Below are positions 34,777 to 46,257 of a stretch of 64,000 nt of DNA, one piece after another. The number at the start of each line of letters is the position of its first letter. The stretch's first letter is position 1. Made by a program: the position numbers and the translations under genes. Source of the stretch: Branchinecta lynchi (Eukaryota; Arthropoda; Branchiopoda; Anostraca; Branchinectidae); contig JAKZAP010000005.1 of assembly GCA_023053575.1 (NCBI GenBank), positions 9,982,001 to 10,046,000 of the forward strand. Direction: 5' to 3'. The notes under the pieces were generated by a model that did no database searches, was not told where the DNA came from, and saw only the letters and a program-made list of their open reading frames with translations.

Positions 34777-35706
34777 CAATTCAACTTGAGTTCAATTCAT
34801 TTCATTTGTAACATTAATCCCACAAAAAAACAGACATAACGCTCCTATAAAGGTCGTGTGTGGGAGGGCAAAATGTTTGTTAACTGAAAACCCAAAATAG
34901 CACACATTTCTTTTCTTAGCCTTTCCCCTAACGGGACATATATTGTGCTGGAAAGTTTGAGCTGTGAAGCCCCGTGCCAGCAAAGTACCACACCACGTCA
35001 GCTATCGTAATGCAAGGATAAGATGGTAATATTTATTTCCCAAGCCTACAACAAGAAAACACCGCGGATACCAAGCTTGTCACGGGCGTACTGACTACTA
35101 AACGTTCCAAATCGCGCTTTAACTAGCTCATACTCATGAAACACTAAACAAAAATAATTCGACGGAAAAAAGAAAGAACAAGACAAAAAACACAAAAAAA
35201 AAGGAAAAATGGAAATATCTACTTCAACCCGAGAATTGCATTAGAAGTAATGAAAGATAATTGGAAAAGAATTTGAAGAATCTACGTCAGATGTAAGAGA
35301 ATTCCAAAATAATTTTTGCTGTCCCAGCAACCATGGTCATAGCTTGTTCATTCGTACGATATATGATCGCCTCTTTTACTTAAAGCGATTTTCACAGCGA
35401 TCGCAATTTGATGCTCTGCCTGAAATAACTTTCCAGAACAGTCGGAGCAACTAGAAGCCCTTTCGGATAAAAAGTCTATTGCTCGTTAAGTGATCCACTG
35501 TGAACCAAATGTACCGGAGGACAATACAAAAAAAAAGAAATCCATTCCAAATGAGAAAAATCCATTATATTCGAGAAAATTCGACCTTGGAACTTGGAGA
35601 CGCATTGGTGAAATGGTGAACTGGGAAGCATCTTCGTGAGCCTTACAGCAAAGCAGCGAACTGCTACAGTTATCTGACATGGCCGTACCAGATACCGTGC
35701 TCAACA
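34777..35706. other. No recognised feature
   Basis: AT-rich non-coding sequence between a tandem repeat and family A copy A5. Confidence 0.4.
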
Positions 35707-35945
35707 AAAACAAGACCAAAGGTTTCGATGGGATCCCAAAAATTTAATATTTACAGACAATTGGGTCTTGTAGCGGTCCAATGGTAATCATCGGAGAAGA
35801 CGAAGTTCAAATATGGATTCCGCATGTGAGTTTACCCCTATAGCCTGCGTCATGTCTACTTTGACGAGTTCCTGCATTACTTCTTTCAAATTTCCGGTTT
35901 CAGCCTGATTCCGGGCGAACTACTTGTAGCGAGTTGATTTATATC
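35707..35945 (-). mobile_element. Family A copy A5 (3' end only)
   Basis: Starts AACAAAAACAAGACCAAAGG, GATGGGATCCCAAAAATTT, and is lost after GGGCGAACTACTTGT at about 35925. Confidence 0.65.
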
Positions 35946-38099
35946 AGAATCGAGTCTCTGAACGTATTGAAAGACAAAAAGTCGAAAAAAGTTTTTTTCA
36001 CCCATTCTACCTCCTTTAAGCAGCCCCAGGAGATTTTCCCGTGGAGCGATTTTAGCAGATTTTGGATATGTTATTCAGCGATTTTTCTGAACATTTTGGT
36101 GGAAAAAAAACTTTTGTGGCAATTTTGTCCCGGTCAAACCGTACTTTTACTGGACTAGAAAGTGAAAGTGACCAACCACCCTAAGGATTCGACTTTTACT
36201 ATGTCTACACAAGTGATAGTTATGAGGCAATGGGGGACTAAAAGAAACTAGTCCCCTTGGAGCGCTGAATTCTGGTTCCTCGATGATTCCTCGAAACAGA
36301 GCGGGATACACTTCCCTATCTATTATAAATGTTAGCCCCAAATCACCGTGTTTTACTTCACATAAGAAAAGCAAGCTACCATTCATCTATATCTACTTTT
36401 ATATCTCATTTTACTTGTACCTATCCAGCACGGCAATCTCACCCTATTTGTGATTAGAGGGATCATACAGTCAAGATATTTCATACTTAGAGCAAGGCAT
36501 TATGTGATGGTTCTCATTCAGAACATAATATGTTTTCACATTTCTAGCTTTTACGATGGAACTGATGTTTCTAATGGCAATCTTGTGCAATTTCGTTTCG
36601 GCATTAGACGGCGAGCTGATCTTGTCCCGACACAGGAGTGGTGGACGTAAAAAGCAGCCTCTAGCTTCATCAGGTAACTCAGACTGAGTGCTTCAACTTC
36701 TCCTGATTTATCAGGAGATCTACTGTTTTTTAGGGCTCCTACGGGTTTCTGTTAATCCCTATGCATGCTTTCCGTGCTTCGCAGACGGGCCGTACTCATA
36801 GCACTGTCAACATTTGAAGCAAGACAAACTTGCGGGTTTAGAAATTTCTAGTAAAGCTAAGATACGGTCTTCACACATAAAGGAAGCAGTGGAGGCTTTA
36901 TTTCTTTTTGCTGTGCTCAGAATGTGATGTTATTGGAGCCAGCGCTGGTGCACGACTGATTGAGTTTCAATAGGGACGTTGACTATCGCTAGTGGTGCTA
37001 GTATTGCTGCTGTTCGAGTGTGTGTCACATTTTTTAAGTCTTGCTGCTACTCCCTAGCTTTATTTTGCTCTGGTTTGAGTATCGTGCCGAGACAGTTAAC
37101 TACTTTCAGGTTCTTCCTTTTTCTTTTATTTTTTTATTTTACTATTTTTGTTTAGCTCTCATAGAAACGGTTCGTAATTTTTACTTTTGGGGCTACGGTG
37201 CTAACATGACCTACTCTTTCCAAAACAAAATATACATAAAAAACTATTCTCTAAATTTCCAGTATGCTACCATCCAAAAGTTTTTTTGGTTTCTACTTAG
37301 AATTCTTATTTTATTAATAATTTGTCTAGATTTTTTGCCCTGCCTGTAGATCTGCAAATCACCACAGCCACTCACAAGAGTTTCAATGCCAATCAAATCA
37401 CTACATGAAAAGTAGTTCCACCAGACACAAAAACGCAAAAATTAGCCTACAAATAAATTTCAAAACCAGAAATTTCAAACCGCAATATTTACTTTGAAAT
37501 TAACGCTATAAGTTATAATTAAATAATTTAGGAATACATTTTTATTTACTTTTTTAAATATAATTTTTTCGGTCCCTATATATATATTTGTCTTTTGTTA
37601 ACGTCGATTTCTGAGTATTCATTTTAATTTTCTTGAGTGGTTTTCAGGTTAAGTTTACGTAGGCTACTTTAAAACTTATTGTAAAATCAAATTTGTTTTG
37701 AGAAGTTCTTCCTCCATTGGGTTCCCGTTCTTTGGTGGCCGATCACACTACAGCTATAATTGAAATATTTCCCTTTTGACAAATAATAGCTATAATTGAA
37801 ATATTACTCATGATTTGCGGATTCTCAAATCTCCTGACTTTTGAACTCCGTCTCCGGAATTCAAAATTCTGGAGTGGAAGCACTGATCTGACAACTTAAA
37901 TCCAATACTCTTCATGACTATCTCTCCTTGTCAATGCAAAATGTCCGGCCTCTCCGGGTAGCAAGCGAAGAAAGACAGAAGTAGTGTCACAGCTGCTCCC
38001 AAAGATCGCGGTGATTGATTGACACAGGATTTGAGTCGTTGGGTTTAAATCGCACGGACACGCTTACTCCTTCTTCCTGAGGATCACTGGCGTGTTTTT
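35946..38099. other. No recognised feature
   Basis: About 2.1 kb. AT-rich with open frames that look like chance. CTATAATTGAAATATT is repeated at 37754 and 37790. Confidence 0.4.
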
Positions 38100-39571
38100 G
38101 ACTTAAGGCGTATCTCGCCGTTCCCCGAGGACTCCACTTGAGGAGTCCCCGCTTTTTTGCATGTCCAGGGGACTCACTACCCGTATTCTCGCGAGTCCCC
38201 ACGGACGGGGAATGCTCTGATTATCATCACCATCATCGAAAAGGACTCCCTTTCAGATTCTGAGGGGAATCAGTTTTTGGGATCCCAAAACGTAAGTGGA
38301 GGGATACCTATGACATCGCAAAAATGTCCGTCTGTCCTTCTGTCCGTCTGTCCGTCTGTAAGCACGATAACTTTCTAAGGCAATGAGATATTTTGATGAA
38401 ACTTGGTGTGAGGATTCATTTGGTCAAGGGTAAGGTCAAGTTCGTAGATGGGCTACGTAGCTCCATAGTTAGGGGTGGGGGAGGGGGTTCAAATTAAGGG
38501 ACAAACAAAATATTTTTAAATAGCTAATGTGATAGTCGATTATGGAGTAAGAAGGCATGCTGAGCACGATAGTGAAAAACCATTTTCACGCCGGACAAGT
38601 AGTTCGTCCGGAATCCTGCAGAAACCGGAAAATTGGTTAAAAGTAAAAGTTTTATTTGAAGTTGATTAAATGGTTGATTTAGGGGTAAGAAGACATGCTG
38701 AACACGATGGTGAAAAAAAATTTCTCGCCGAACATGTAGTTAGTCGGAAATCCAGCGAAAACCGGAAAGTTGGTTAAAAGTAGAAGTTTAATTTGAAGTT
38801 GATTAAATCTTTGATTTATGGGTAAAAAGACATGCCGAACACGATGGTGAAAATCATTTTCTCGCGGGACAACTAGTTCGCTCGGAATCCACCAAAACCG
38901 GAAAATTTGTTAAAAGCAAAAGTTCGATTAGATGACAGATTAAGGGGTAAGATGAGAGGCTGAGTCGGTATATGACAAAGTATTTTTACCCGGACATATA
39001 ATTATTCCGGAATCTGGTCGTAACCGGATTTTTTTTAAGTTAAACTTTTATTCAAAGTTGATTAGATGTTCTTAAGGGGATACGCTGGTTTTGTTTCTGA
39101 ATTTTTTTTTTCTGGACTAGTAGTTCGGTCGGAAATCGGCAGGAAGTCTCGGTCAGTATCGTCAAAATAGATATGGCTTATAGAGGTATATCTGAACTTG
39201 GTTTTCTCTGATGATTAGCCTGTCCAAGACTGGATCTGGCGAAGACAATACCCGATTGTCTGAATCAAATATTAGATTTTTGGGATCCCATCGGCACCTT
39301 TGGTCTTGTTCCTGGTGTTGGTGCAATGTAAAATTAATTAAAAAAGAATCAGAATAAAGAAACCAAAAATAAAGTGGATCTAGAATAATTTTGTCAACTG
39401 CAATTTTTTTTTTCCAACAAAATCCATTCTGGAAGCATTCCCCGTGTTCTCTAGGAAGCATTCCCCGTGTTTCTATACGCGGAGTCCGCGTGGAGTGACT
39501 CCTCCTATTCTCGCCGTTCCCTTTGATTCTCCGAGGAGTCCTTTGGGAACGGCGAGAGTACGCCTTTAGTC
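38100..39571. mobile_element. TIR element with GGCGTA ends, carrying A6
   Basis: Inverted ends GACTTAAGGCGTATCTCGCC and GGCGAGAGTACGCCTTTAGTC with GTTCCC / GGGAAC continuing. Without the family A insertion it is about 430 bp and rich in GGAGTCC/GGACTCC. No target duplication identified. Family H copy H1 starts 5 bp beyond it. Confidence 0.6.
38275..39310 (+). mobile_element. Family A copy A6
   Basis: Full ends TTTTTGGGATCCCAAAACG and CTTTGGTCTTGTT, microsatellite at 38327-38360, and four to five internal units. It is inserted inside the TIR element 38100-39571. Confidence 0.75.
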
Positions 39572-39576
39572 ATATA

Positions 39577-39835
39577 GAGCGTGTTCCAACCTCGTAGCAA
39601 TAGTAACTATTAGTTACTAAATCCGTCCCAACCTCAAGAAACGTCACTACGCTGACCTTTCCAGCCTTCTCGAAATAGTAACTAATAGTAACTATTTGTT
39701 TACCACGCTCGGGAGCGTAGTCAGCGTAGTGATATTCTGCGGGAAAATAGAAAAATCATTCCAGCCTTGACGACAAAAAGGAAGAATCTGTGGCGTCATG
39801 CGTAGTAACCACGGTCATTAGGATGGAACACGCTC
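39577..39835. mobile_element. Family H MITE, copy H1
   Basis: 259 bp, inverted ends GAGCGTGTTCCA / TGGAACACGCTC, flanked by ATA on both sides. The interior holds AATAGTAACTATTAGTTACT palindromes. Confidence 0.75.
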
Positions 39836-39894
39836 ATAGAGTATTAGACCTTGTTGGCCGTCGGGGGGCCTCTCTTCTCGCCAGAACATGTAAG

Positions 39895-40630
39895 TGGTGC
39901 TAGTGTGGTGCCTATACAATTGTTGCAAGTGTTACCCTTTTGGATGTTTCTTCGTCGCTATCAAAAATCATTGACAACAGAACCAAACCAGCGCACGACC
40001 TTCTACACTGCTTCCTGGCCGACGATTGAAATTAAGTGTCTTTTTGGGATCCCAAAACGTAAGTGGAGGGATACCTATGACATCGCAAAAGTTATCCGTC
40101 TGTCCGTCCGTCCGTCCGTCCGTCCGTCTGTAAGCACGATAACTCTCGAAGGGAATGAGATATTTTGATGAAACTTGGTGTGAGGGTTCGTTGGGTCGTC
40201 GGACCAGTCAAGTTCGTAGATGGGCTTTGTAGCTCTACATTTAGGGGTGGGGGAGGGGATTCAAATTAAGGGACAAACAAAATGTTTTGAAACAGCTAAT
40301 GGGGCAGGAAGTTTTCGTCAAAACAGATATGACTTATAGGGGTAAACACACATGCTGAATCCAAATCTGAACCTGGTTTTCTCAGGTGATTAGCTATTTG
40401 GCCTTAATCTGTTTCTGAATTTTAATTGTAAAAATGTTCAAGGAGTCTGGCGAAGACTGGATCTGGCTAAGACAAGACCCAGTTGTCTGGATCAGATATT
40501 GAATTTTTGGGATCCCATCGAAACCTTTGGTCTTGTTGTGTATGTTTATGTGTTTTATTGATTTTCTTCATTTACTCCGCTTTCTGAAAACGGCGGGTTA
40601 TAAATAAATTACTTACTTACTTACTTACTT
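39895..40630 (+). pseudogene. Family J non-LTR 3' end, copy J2 (split by A7)
   Basis: Encodes RRYQKSLTTEPNQRTTFYTA and SWPTIE before the family A insertion at 40042-40537. It resumes with TTCATTTACTCCGC, GGCGGGTTATAAATAAATT and a (ACTT)5 tail. The shared C-terminal peptide with J3 marks it as a degraded retrotransposon frame. Confidence 0.65.
40042..40537 (+). mobile_element. Family A copy A7 (internally deleted), with a known empty site
   Basis: Only 496 bp: the start, microsatellite and first unit are joined to the 3' end at about 40302 (GCTAATGGGGCAGGAAG). It splits a family J sequence between AAGTGTCTTTT and TGTGTATG. Copies J1 and J3 show the uninterrupted form, so the ends are defined to within a base or two and there is no target duplication beyond T. 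Confidence 0.8.
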
Positions 40631-40901
40631 ATACTGTTGTCTGTCCTGAGCCAGTTGAAGAAGACTAGAGATTGGAAAAATCAAATGAGACGAAGTACTG
40701 CACATGTCGCAATGTCATTGGGCTTGCCCGTGTTGGTATTTTTCTAGCACAGTGCGGGGAGAAACGTTAGTAATAGTTTTGGCAATGGTTCGTTGTTCTA
40801 TTGGTCGAACACATTCAAACGAGCTGGTTAGTTTGGGGAATGTTATTTAAAATCTTGACAGAAATCTTAAATTTGCGAAGTTAAGAGGTGCGGTGACTTT
40901 G

Positions 40902-42202
40902 TTTTTGGGATCCCAAAACGTAAGTGGAGGGATACCTATGACATCGCAAAAGTTGTCCGTCTGTCCGTCCGTCCGTCCGTCCGTCCGTCCGTCCGTCCGT
41001 CTGTAAGCACGATAACTCTCGAAGGGAATGAGATATTTTGATGAAACTTGGTGAGAAGGTTCGTTGGGTCGTCGGACCAGTCAAGTTCGTAGATGGGCTT
41101 TGTAGCTCTACATTTAGGGGTGGGGGAGGGGATTGAAATTAAGGGACAAACAAAATATTTTGAAACAGCTAATGTGATAGTTGATTATGGGGTAAGAAGA
41201 CATGCTGAACACGATGGTGAAAACCATTTTGTCATCAGACAAGTAGTTCGCCCGGAATCCGGCCAAAACCGGAAAGTTTGTTGAAAGTAAAAGTTTTATT
41301 TGAAGTTGATTAGATGTTCGATTTAGGGGTAGGAAGACATGCTGAAGACGATGGTGAAAATTATTTTCTCGACGGACAATTATTTCGCCCGGAATCCGGC
41401 CCAAACCGGAAAGTTTGTTGAAAGTAAAAGTTTTATTTGAAGTTGATTAAATGTTCGATTTAGAGGTAGGGAGACATGTTGAAGACGATGGTGAAAACTA
41501 TTTTCTCGACGGACAAGTATTTCGACCGGAATCCGGCCCAAACCGGAAAGTTTGTCAAAATTAAAAGTTTAATTTGGAGTTGATTGGATGTTCGATTTAG
41601 GGCAAGAAGACATGCTGAACACTTATGTGAAAACAAGTTTCTAGCCGGACATGTAGTTCGTCCGGAATCCGGCCAAAACCGGAAAACTGTTGGAAGTCAA
41701 AGTTTTATTTCTAGTTGATTAGATAAGCGATTTAGGGGTAAGAAGAGATGCTGAGTCCCTGTGTGACAATCGTATTTTACCCGGACATATAGTTCGACCG
41801 GAATCCGGCTGGAATCGGAAAATTTGTTATAAGCTAAATTTCTATTTGAAGTTGATTAGATGTTCATTACTGGGGAAAGAAGATACCCTGATTTCGTCTT
41901 TGAGCTTTCTTTTTTCGCCGGACAAGTAGTTCTGGAGTTCGGCCGGAACCGGGAAATTGGCAGAAGTGGCAGGAAGTTTTCGTCAAAACAGATATGACAT
42001 ATAGGGGTAAACACACATGCTGAATCCAAATCTGAACTTGGTTTTCTCAGGTGACTAGCTATTTGGCCTTAATCTGTTTCTGAATTTTAATTGTAAAAAT
42101 GTTCAAGGAGTCTGGCGAAGACTGGATCTGGCTAAGACAAGACCCAGTTGTCTGGATCAGATATTGAATTTTTGGGATCCCGTCGAAACCTTTGGTCTTG
42201 TT
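40902..42202 (+). mobile_element. Family A copy A8 (longest, 1.3 kb)
   Basis: Complete ends, an eight-unit GTCC microsatellite at 40961-41003, and five to six tandem units of ~135-140 bp, the later ones more diverged. It is the best model for the family. Confidence 0.78.
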
Positions 42203-42554
42203 ATTGTAGAACAGTGGAGTCTTCTTTAGCGTTGTAACTGTTTTTACCACCAAAGTAGAAGCAAGCTAGGGCACAAAGGCCCCTCTCACTTCTCAGTGTG
42301 GATTAGGCTTTGTTGTTGTTTAGTTTTGTGGGTTTTTCTTTCTCTTTTCTCATCTTACAATAATGCTTTGGTATACTTTTCCAGATTTTGTTTTAATAAA
42401 TTTAATTTTATAAAATGTAAAGAAAAAACATTTTTGTTTTTGGATAAAAGTTAAATTAAGAATAGAAGTAGCAACAAGTAAGTAGTAGAAAAGAAGAAAA
42501 AAGAAGTAAAGTTTTAGTCAACACTTTTTAGGACAGGAGGTAAGACTAAGAAAA

Positions 42555-43433
42555 AACAAGACCAAAGGTGTCGATGGGATCCCAAAAATATAATATTTGA
42601 TTCAGACAATTGGGTCTTGTCTTCGCCAGATCCAGTCTTTGCCAGGCTAATTATCAGAGAAAACCAAGTTCAGATATACCTCTATAAGCCAAATCTATTT
42701 TAACGGTACTGACCGAGATTTCCTGCTTTACTTTCCGGTTTCGCCCAAATTCCGAGCAAACTACTAGTCCAGCAAAAAAAAAGAAAATTCAGAAACGAAT
42801 CCAGCGTATCTCCTTATCCCTATCAACTATAAATAAAACTTTGACTTAACAAACTATTCCGGTTACAACCGGATTCCAGACTAAGTATATGTCCGGGTAA
42901 AAACGATTGTCATATATAGACTCAGCCTCTCTTCTGACCCCTTAATCTGTCATCTAATCAAACTTTTGATTTTAACGAATTCTCCGGTTTTGGCCGGAAT
43001 TCCGGGCGAATTGGTTGTCCGGCGAGAAATTGGTTTATGGAACATTTAATCAACTTCAAATGAAACTTTTACTTTGAACCAACTTTCTGGTTTTCGCCGG
43101 ATTCCGGACGAACTACTTGTCCGGCAAGAAAATGGTTTTCCCTATCGTGTTCAACATGCCTTCTTACTCCATAATCGACTATCACATTAGCTGTGTAAAA
43201 ATATTTTTGTTTGTCCCTTAACTTCAACCCCCTCCCCCACCCCTAAATGTAGGGCTACATAGCCCATCTACGAACTTGACCTTACCCTTGACCCAATGAA
43301 TCCTCGCACCAAGTTTCATCAAAATATCTCATTCCCTTCGAGAATTATCGTGCTCACAGACGGACGGACAGACGGAAGGACAGACATTTTTGCGATGTCA
43401 TACATAGGTGTCCCTCCACTTACGTTTTGGGAT
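42555..43433 (-). mobile_element. Family A copy A9
   Basis: Minus-strand copy from AACAAGACCAAAGGTGTCG to CACTTACGTTTTGGGA. It runs directly into the GGTATC palindrome element at 43434, which lacks its own left end there. Confidence 0.75.
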
Positions 43434-43797
43434 TACCACGGTAAATAGATCTGCAATTAGTCATTTGTGCAGTTATCGTGGTATCTGATATACGGTTGCT
43501 CTGCAAAAACGGCTATTGCCGAAATTGAACTTTTTGTAGTCATCCCGAAAGAAAAACTGATATTCAGTTACATCACCAAGTGCTAAAGTTCTTTCTCACC
43601 AATTTGACAAAAACTGATGAAAGTGAGATGACTTTTCAGATACCACGACCAGTTACCGGTCGGACCGTGGTATCTGAATATCTGATACCACGATAACTGC
43701 AAAAAATGCCTTTTGACCGTGGTATCAGATACCACGATAACTGCAAAAACGACTTTAGACCGTAGTATCAGATACCATGGTATCTGCGAAAACGCAC
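43434..43797. mobile_element. Family G palindrome-rich MITE, copy G1
   Basis: Contains GTGGTATCTGATACCAC-type perfect palindromes several times (for example around 43676, 43725 and 43762), interspersed with GCAGTTATCG / CGATAACTGC. Inverted copy of G2. The left terminus is missing at the junction with family A copy A9. The right end is GATACCATGGTATCTGCGAA. Confidence 0.68.
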
Positions 43798-43962
43798 CCA
43801 TGTCTTTCTTATTTAGTTTGCAACCGCACGTTCCAAGGAAGTGTCATGCCACGATAACTGCAAAAACGACTTTAGACCGTGGTATCAGATACCATGGTAT
43901 TTCGAAAACGCAACTCATGTCTTTCTTCTTTAGTTTGCAACCGCACGTTCCAAGGAAGTGTT
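43730..43962 (+). repeat. 117-bp tandem duplication covering a splice acceptor
   Basis: Two copies (offset 117) of the family G end, CATGTCTTTCTT, the acceptor TTTAG and the first 27 nt of the CUB exon. The upstream copy has its acceptor AG at 43815-43816. Only the downstream copy continues into the full exon at 43934. Confidence 0.85.
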
Positions 43963-44073
43963 GATAGCGTCTATTCCCTCCGTATTACGAAATCATCGAA
44001 CCATAAAACTTACGGAACAAGCTGTTTATTGAATATCACTGCCGGAGGAGGCCAGCTAGGGGACATAATTCAG
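43934..44073 (+). CDS. CUB-domain protein exon (first half of CUB 1)
   Basis: Exon of 140 nt in a plus-strand gene for an extracellular CUB-domain protein. The acceptor is TCTTTCTTCTTTAG; the donor is CAG followed by GTAAGAAG at 44074. It starts in phase 1 and ends in phase 0. It encodes CNRTFQGSVDSVYSLRI, then YGTSCLLNITAGGGQ, ending GDIIQ. CUB domains open with Cys, then a C-x-(I/L/V) strand with the second Cys. Both cysteines are here, with an N-glycosylation sequon (NIT). Joined to the exon at 51450 it reads DIIQ|VSIFALDVG, the expected core strand. A 117-bp tandem duplication copies its acceptor and first 27 nt upstream (see 43730-43962). Exons upstream of this one were not found. Confidence 0.78.
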
Positions 44074-44196
44074 GTAAGAAGAGATGCTTTTACTAATAGA
44101 CGCTTGATTGCGCACCAAATAGTTTGGAAGTAGTTTAGTACTTTCTTCTTACCAAGATAGAAGACACGCCTCACCACCACTTTATCATTGTCTTTC

Positions 44197-45179
44197 TTTT
44201 TGGGATCCCAGAACGTAAGTGGAGGGATACCTATGACATCGCAAAAATGTCCGTCTGTCCGTCTGACCGTCTGTCTGTGAGCACGATAACTCTCGAAGGG
44301 AATGAGATATTTTGATGAAACTTGGTGTGAGGATTCATTAGGTCAAGGGTAAGGTTAAATTCGTAGATGTGCTCTGTAGTCCTACATTTAGGGGTGGGGG
44401 AGGGGGTTCAAATTAAGGGACAAACAAAATGTTTTTAAACAGCTAATGTGATAGTCGATTATGGGGTAAAAAACATGCTGAGCACGATAATGAAAACTAT
44501 TTTCTCTCCGGACAAGTAGTTCGTCCGGAATCCGTCAAAAACCGGAAAGCTGGTTAAAAGTAAAAGTTGTAAGAAGTAGTTCTTCCAGAATCCGGGAAGT
44601 AAAAGTTAAGTTTAAAAGTAAAAGTTTCATTTCAAGTTGATTAAATGTTCGACTAAAAAGACATGCTAAACACGATGATGAAAACCATTTTCTCCCCAGA
44701 CCACTAGTTGGCCCGGAATCCGAACAAAACCGGAAATTTTTTTAAAGCAAAAGTTTGATCAGATGACAGATCAAGGGGTAAGAAGAGAGGCTGAGTCTGT
44801 ATATGACAATCATTTTTTACCCTGACATATAATTAGTCCGAATCCGGTTGTAACCGGAATTTTTTTAAGTCAAAGTTTTATTTAAAGTTGATTAGATGTT
44901 CTTTATAGGGATAAGGAGACACGCTGGATTCGTTTCTGAATTTTTCTTTTTTTGCTGGACTAGTAGTTCGCTCGGAATGTGGGCGAGACCGGAAACTTGG
45001 CAGAAGTAAAGCAGGAAGCCTCGGTCGGTATCGTCAAAATAGATATGGCTTATAGAGGTATTTCTGAACTTGGTTTTCTCTGACGACTGGCCTGGCGAAG
45101 AATGGATCTGGCGAGGACAATACCCAATTGCATGAATCAAATATTAGATTTTTGGGAGCCCATCACCTTTGGTCTTGTT
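44197..45179 (+). mobile_element. Family A copy A10
   Basis: Complete ends TTTTTGGGATCCCAGAACG and CACCTTTGGTCTTGTT, microsatellite at 44250-44275. It lies in the CUB-gene intron, 123 bp past the 44073 donor. Confidence 0.75.
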
Positions 45180-46074
45180 ACTACACTATTTCCCTTTTCG
45201 TATCCAGCGCATCATCGTAGTCAGAAGTTTTATAACAATGAGCATACGGATGCGCATTCTTGTTTTAAATGTTAAAATTATAATAAGAATAACACATGCA
45301 GCTAAGGCTTTCATCTCTACAATTATCAACGTCTACATTTCTACGGATGACTATCTCCACGCTATCTTTATTCTGACTATTTCTACGTTAAGTTAAGACG
45401 GATGCACTAAAATGTTATGATATGCTTAATTAATTTAAGTGTTATTTTTCGCGACTAGATAACACTTTAAAGTACTCACACAGTAGTTCCAGCAAACTAG
45501 TCTCTCACAAAATAGTCTCAGTAAAGTGCAAAATTTGTGTTAAATATTCTAGCGGATGCTTAGGATATTTATTGACACGTGGCATAGTTACTTGGCACAT
45601 CAACCTTCACTAGGTTGTAAACTCCCAGTGGCCCACGTCTTCTGAGAAGAAGGCGCAGATTTAGCGATCTTGTAACGTAAATACTGAGCGAGTGCTTACC
45701 TGATCTATGCCATGATTTATCTTGTGGGTAGTGATGAAGGTCGCCTGAAGGTCGCAGAGACGTTAGAACAACAAAGTTGTGGGTACAATTTTACAATTAC
45801 AATTCATTTATTTCCAAAATTCTGATAATAGAAAATGCACCGAATTGTCAAATTACAATTTGGTTAATTCACATTAAGATTGCGGATAAATAAGGAACAA
45901 ATGAGTTCAAATAGCGTTCACTCCTAAGAACGGGCGGGTTCATTACCTGAGCTTTCATAGCTGCCCTTTAGCTGCCTTTCATCTTCGGGTGGCCACACAC
46001 GTTGCCCATTCGGTCGGTGATTGCTTAGACGGGACCAGGTGCATAAGGTCGCTTTCATATTGACGTATTGAGCC
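45180..46074. other. CUB-gene intron, no recognised feature
   Basis: Non-coding, between family A copy A10 and a short MITE. Confidence 0.4.
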
Positions 46075-46257
46075 TTTCACACTAAGGTACGCAACCTCTG
46101 CGTCGTGCTTGCGTCGACGTAAAGTAGAGCTTACGCAAACAAATAAAACACAACGCAAGTTCTATTCTTGCGTTGCGTCGACGCGTACACATCAGAATCG
46201 TCGGTGGAAAATGGAAGTTTTTTAAAGGTGCGAAGCCTTTCATGCCCTAAAGTGTGA
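46075..46257. mobile_element. Short MITE with TCACACT ends
   Basis: Ends CCTTTCACACTAAGG and CCTAAAGTGTGATAG; internal GCGTCGACG palindromes. A common MITE design; superfamily not determined. Confidence 0.5.

Noticed and set aside
37041..37349. 102-codon membrane-like frame rich in F, L, I
   Set aside because: AT-rich chance frame with no splice context or family match.
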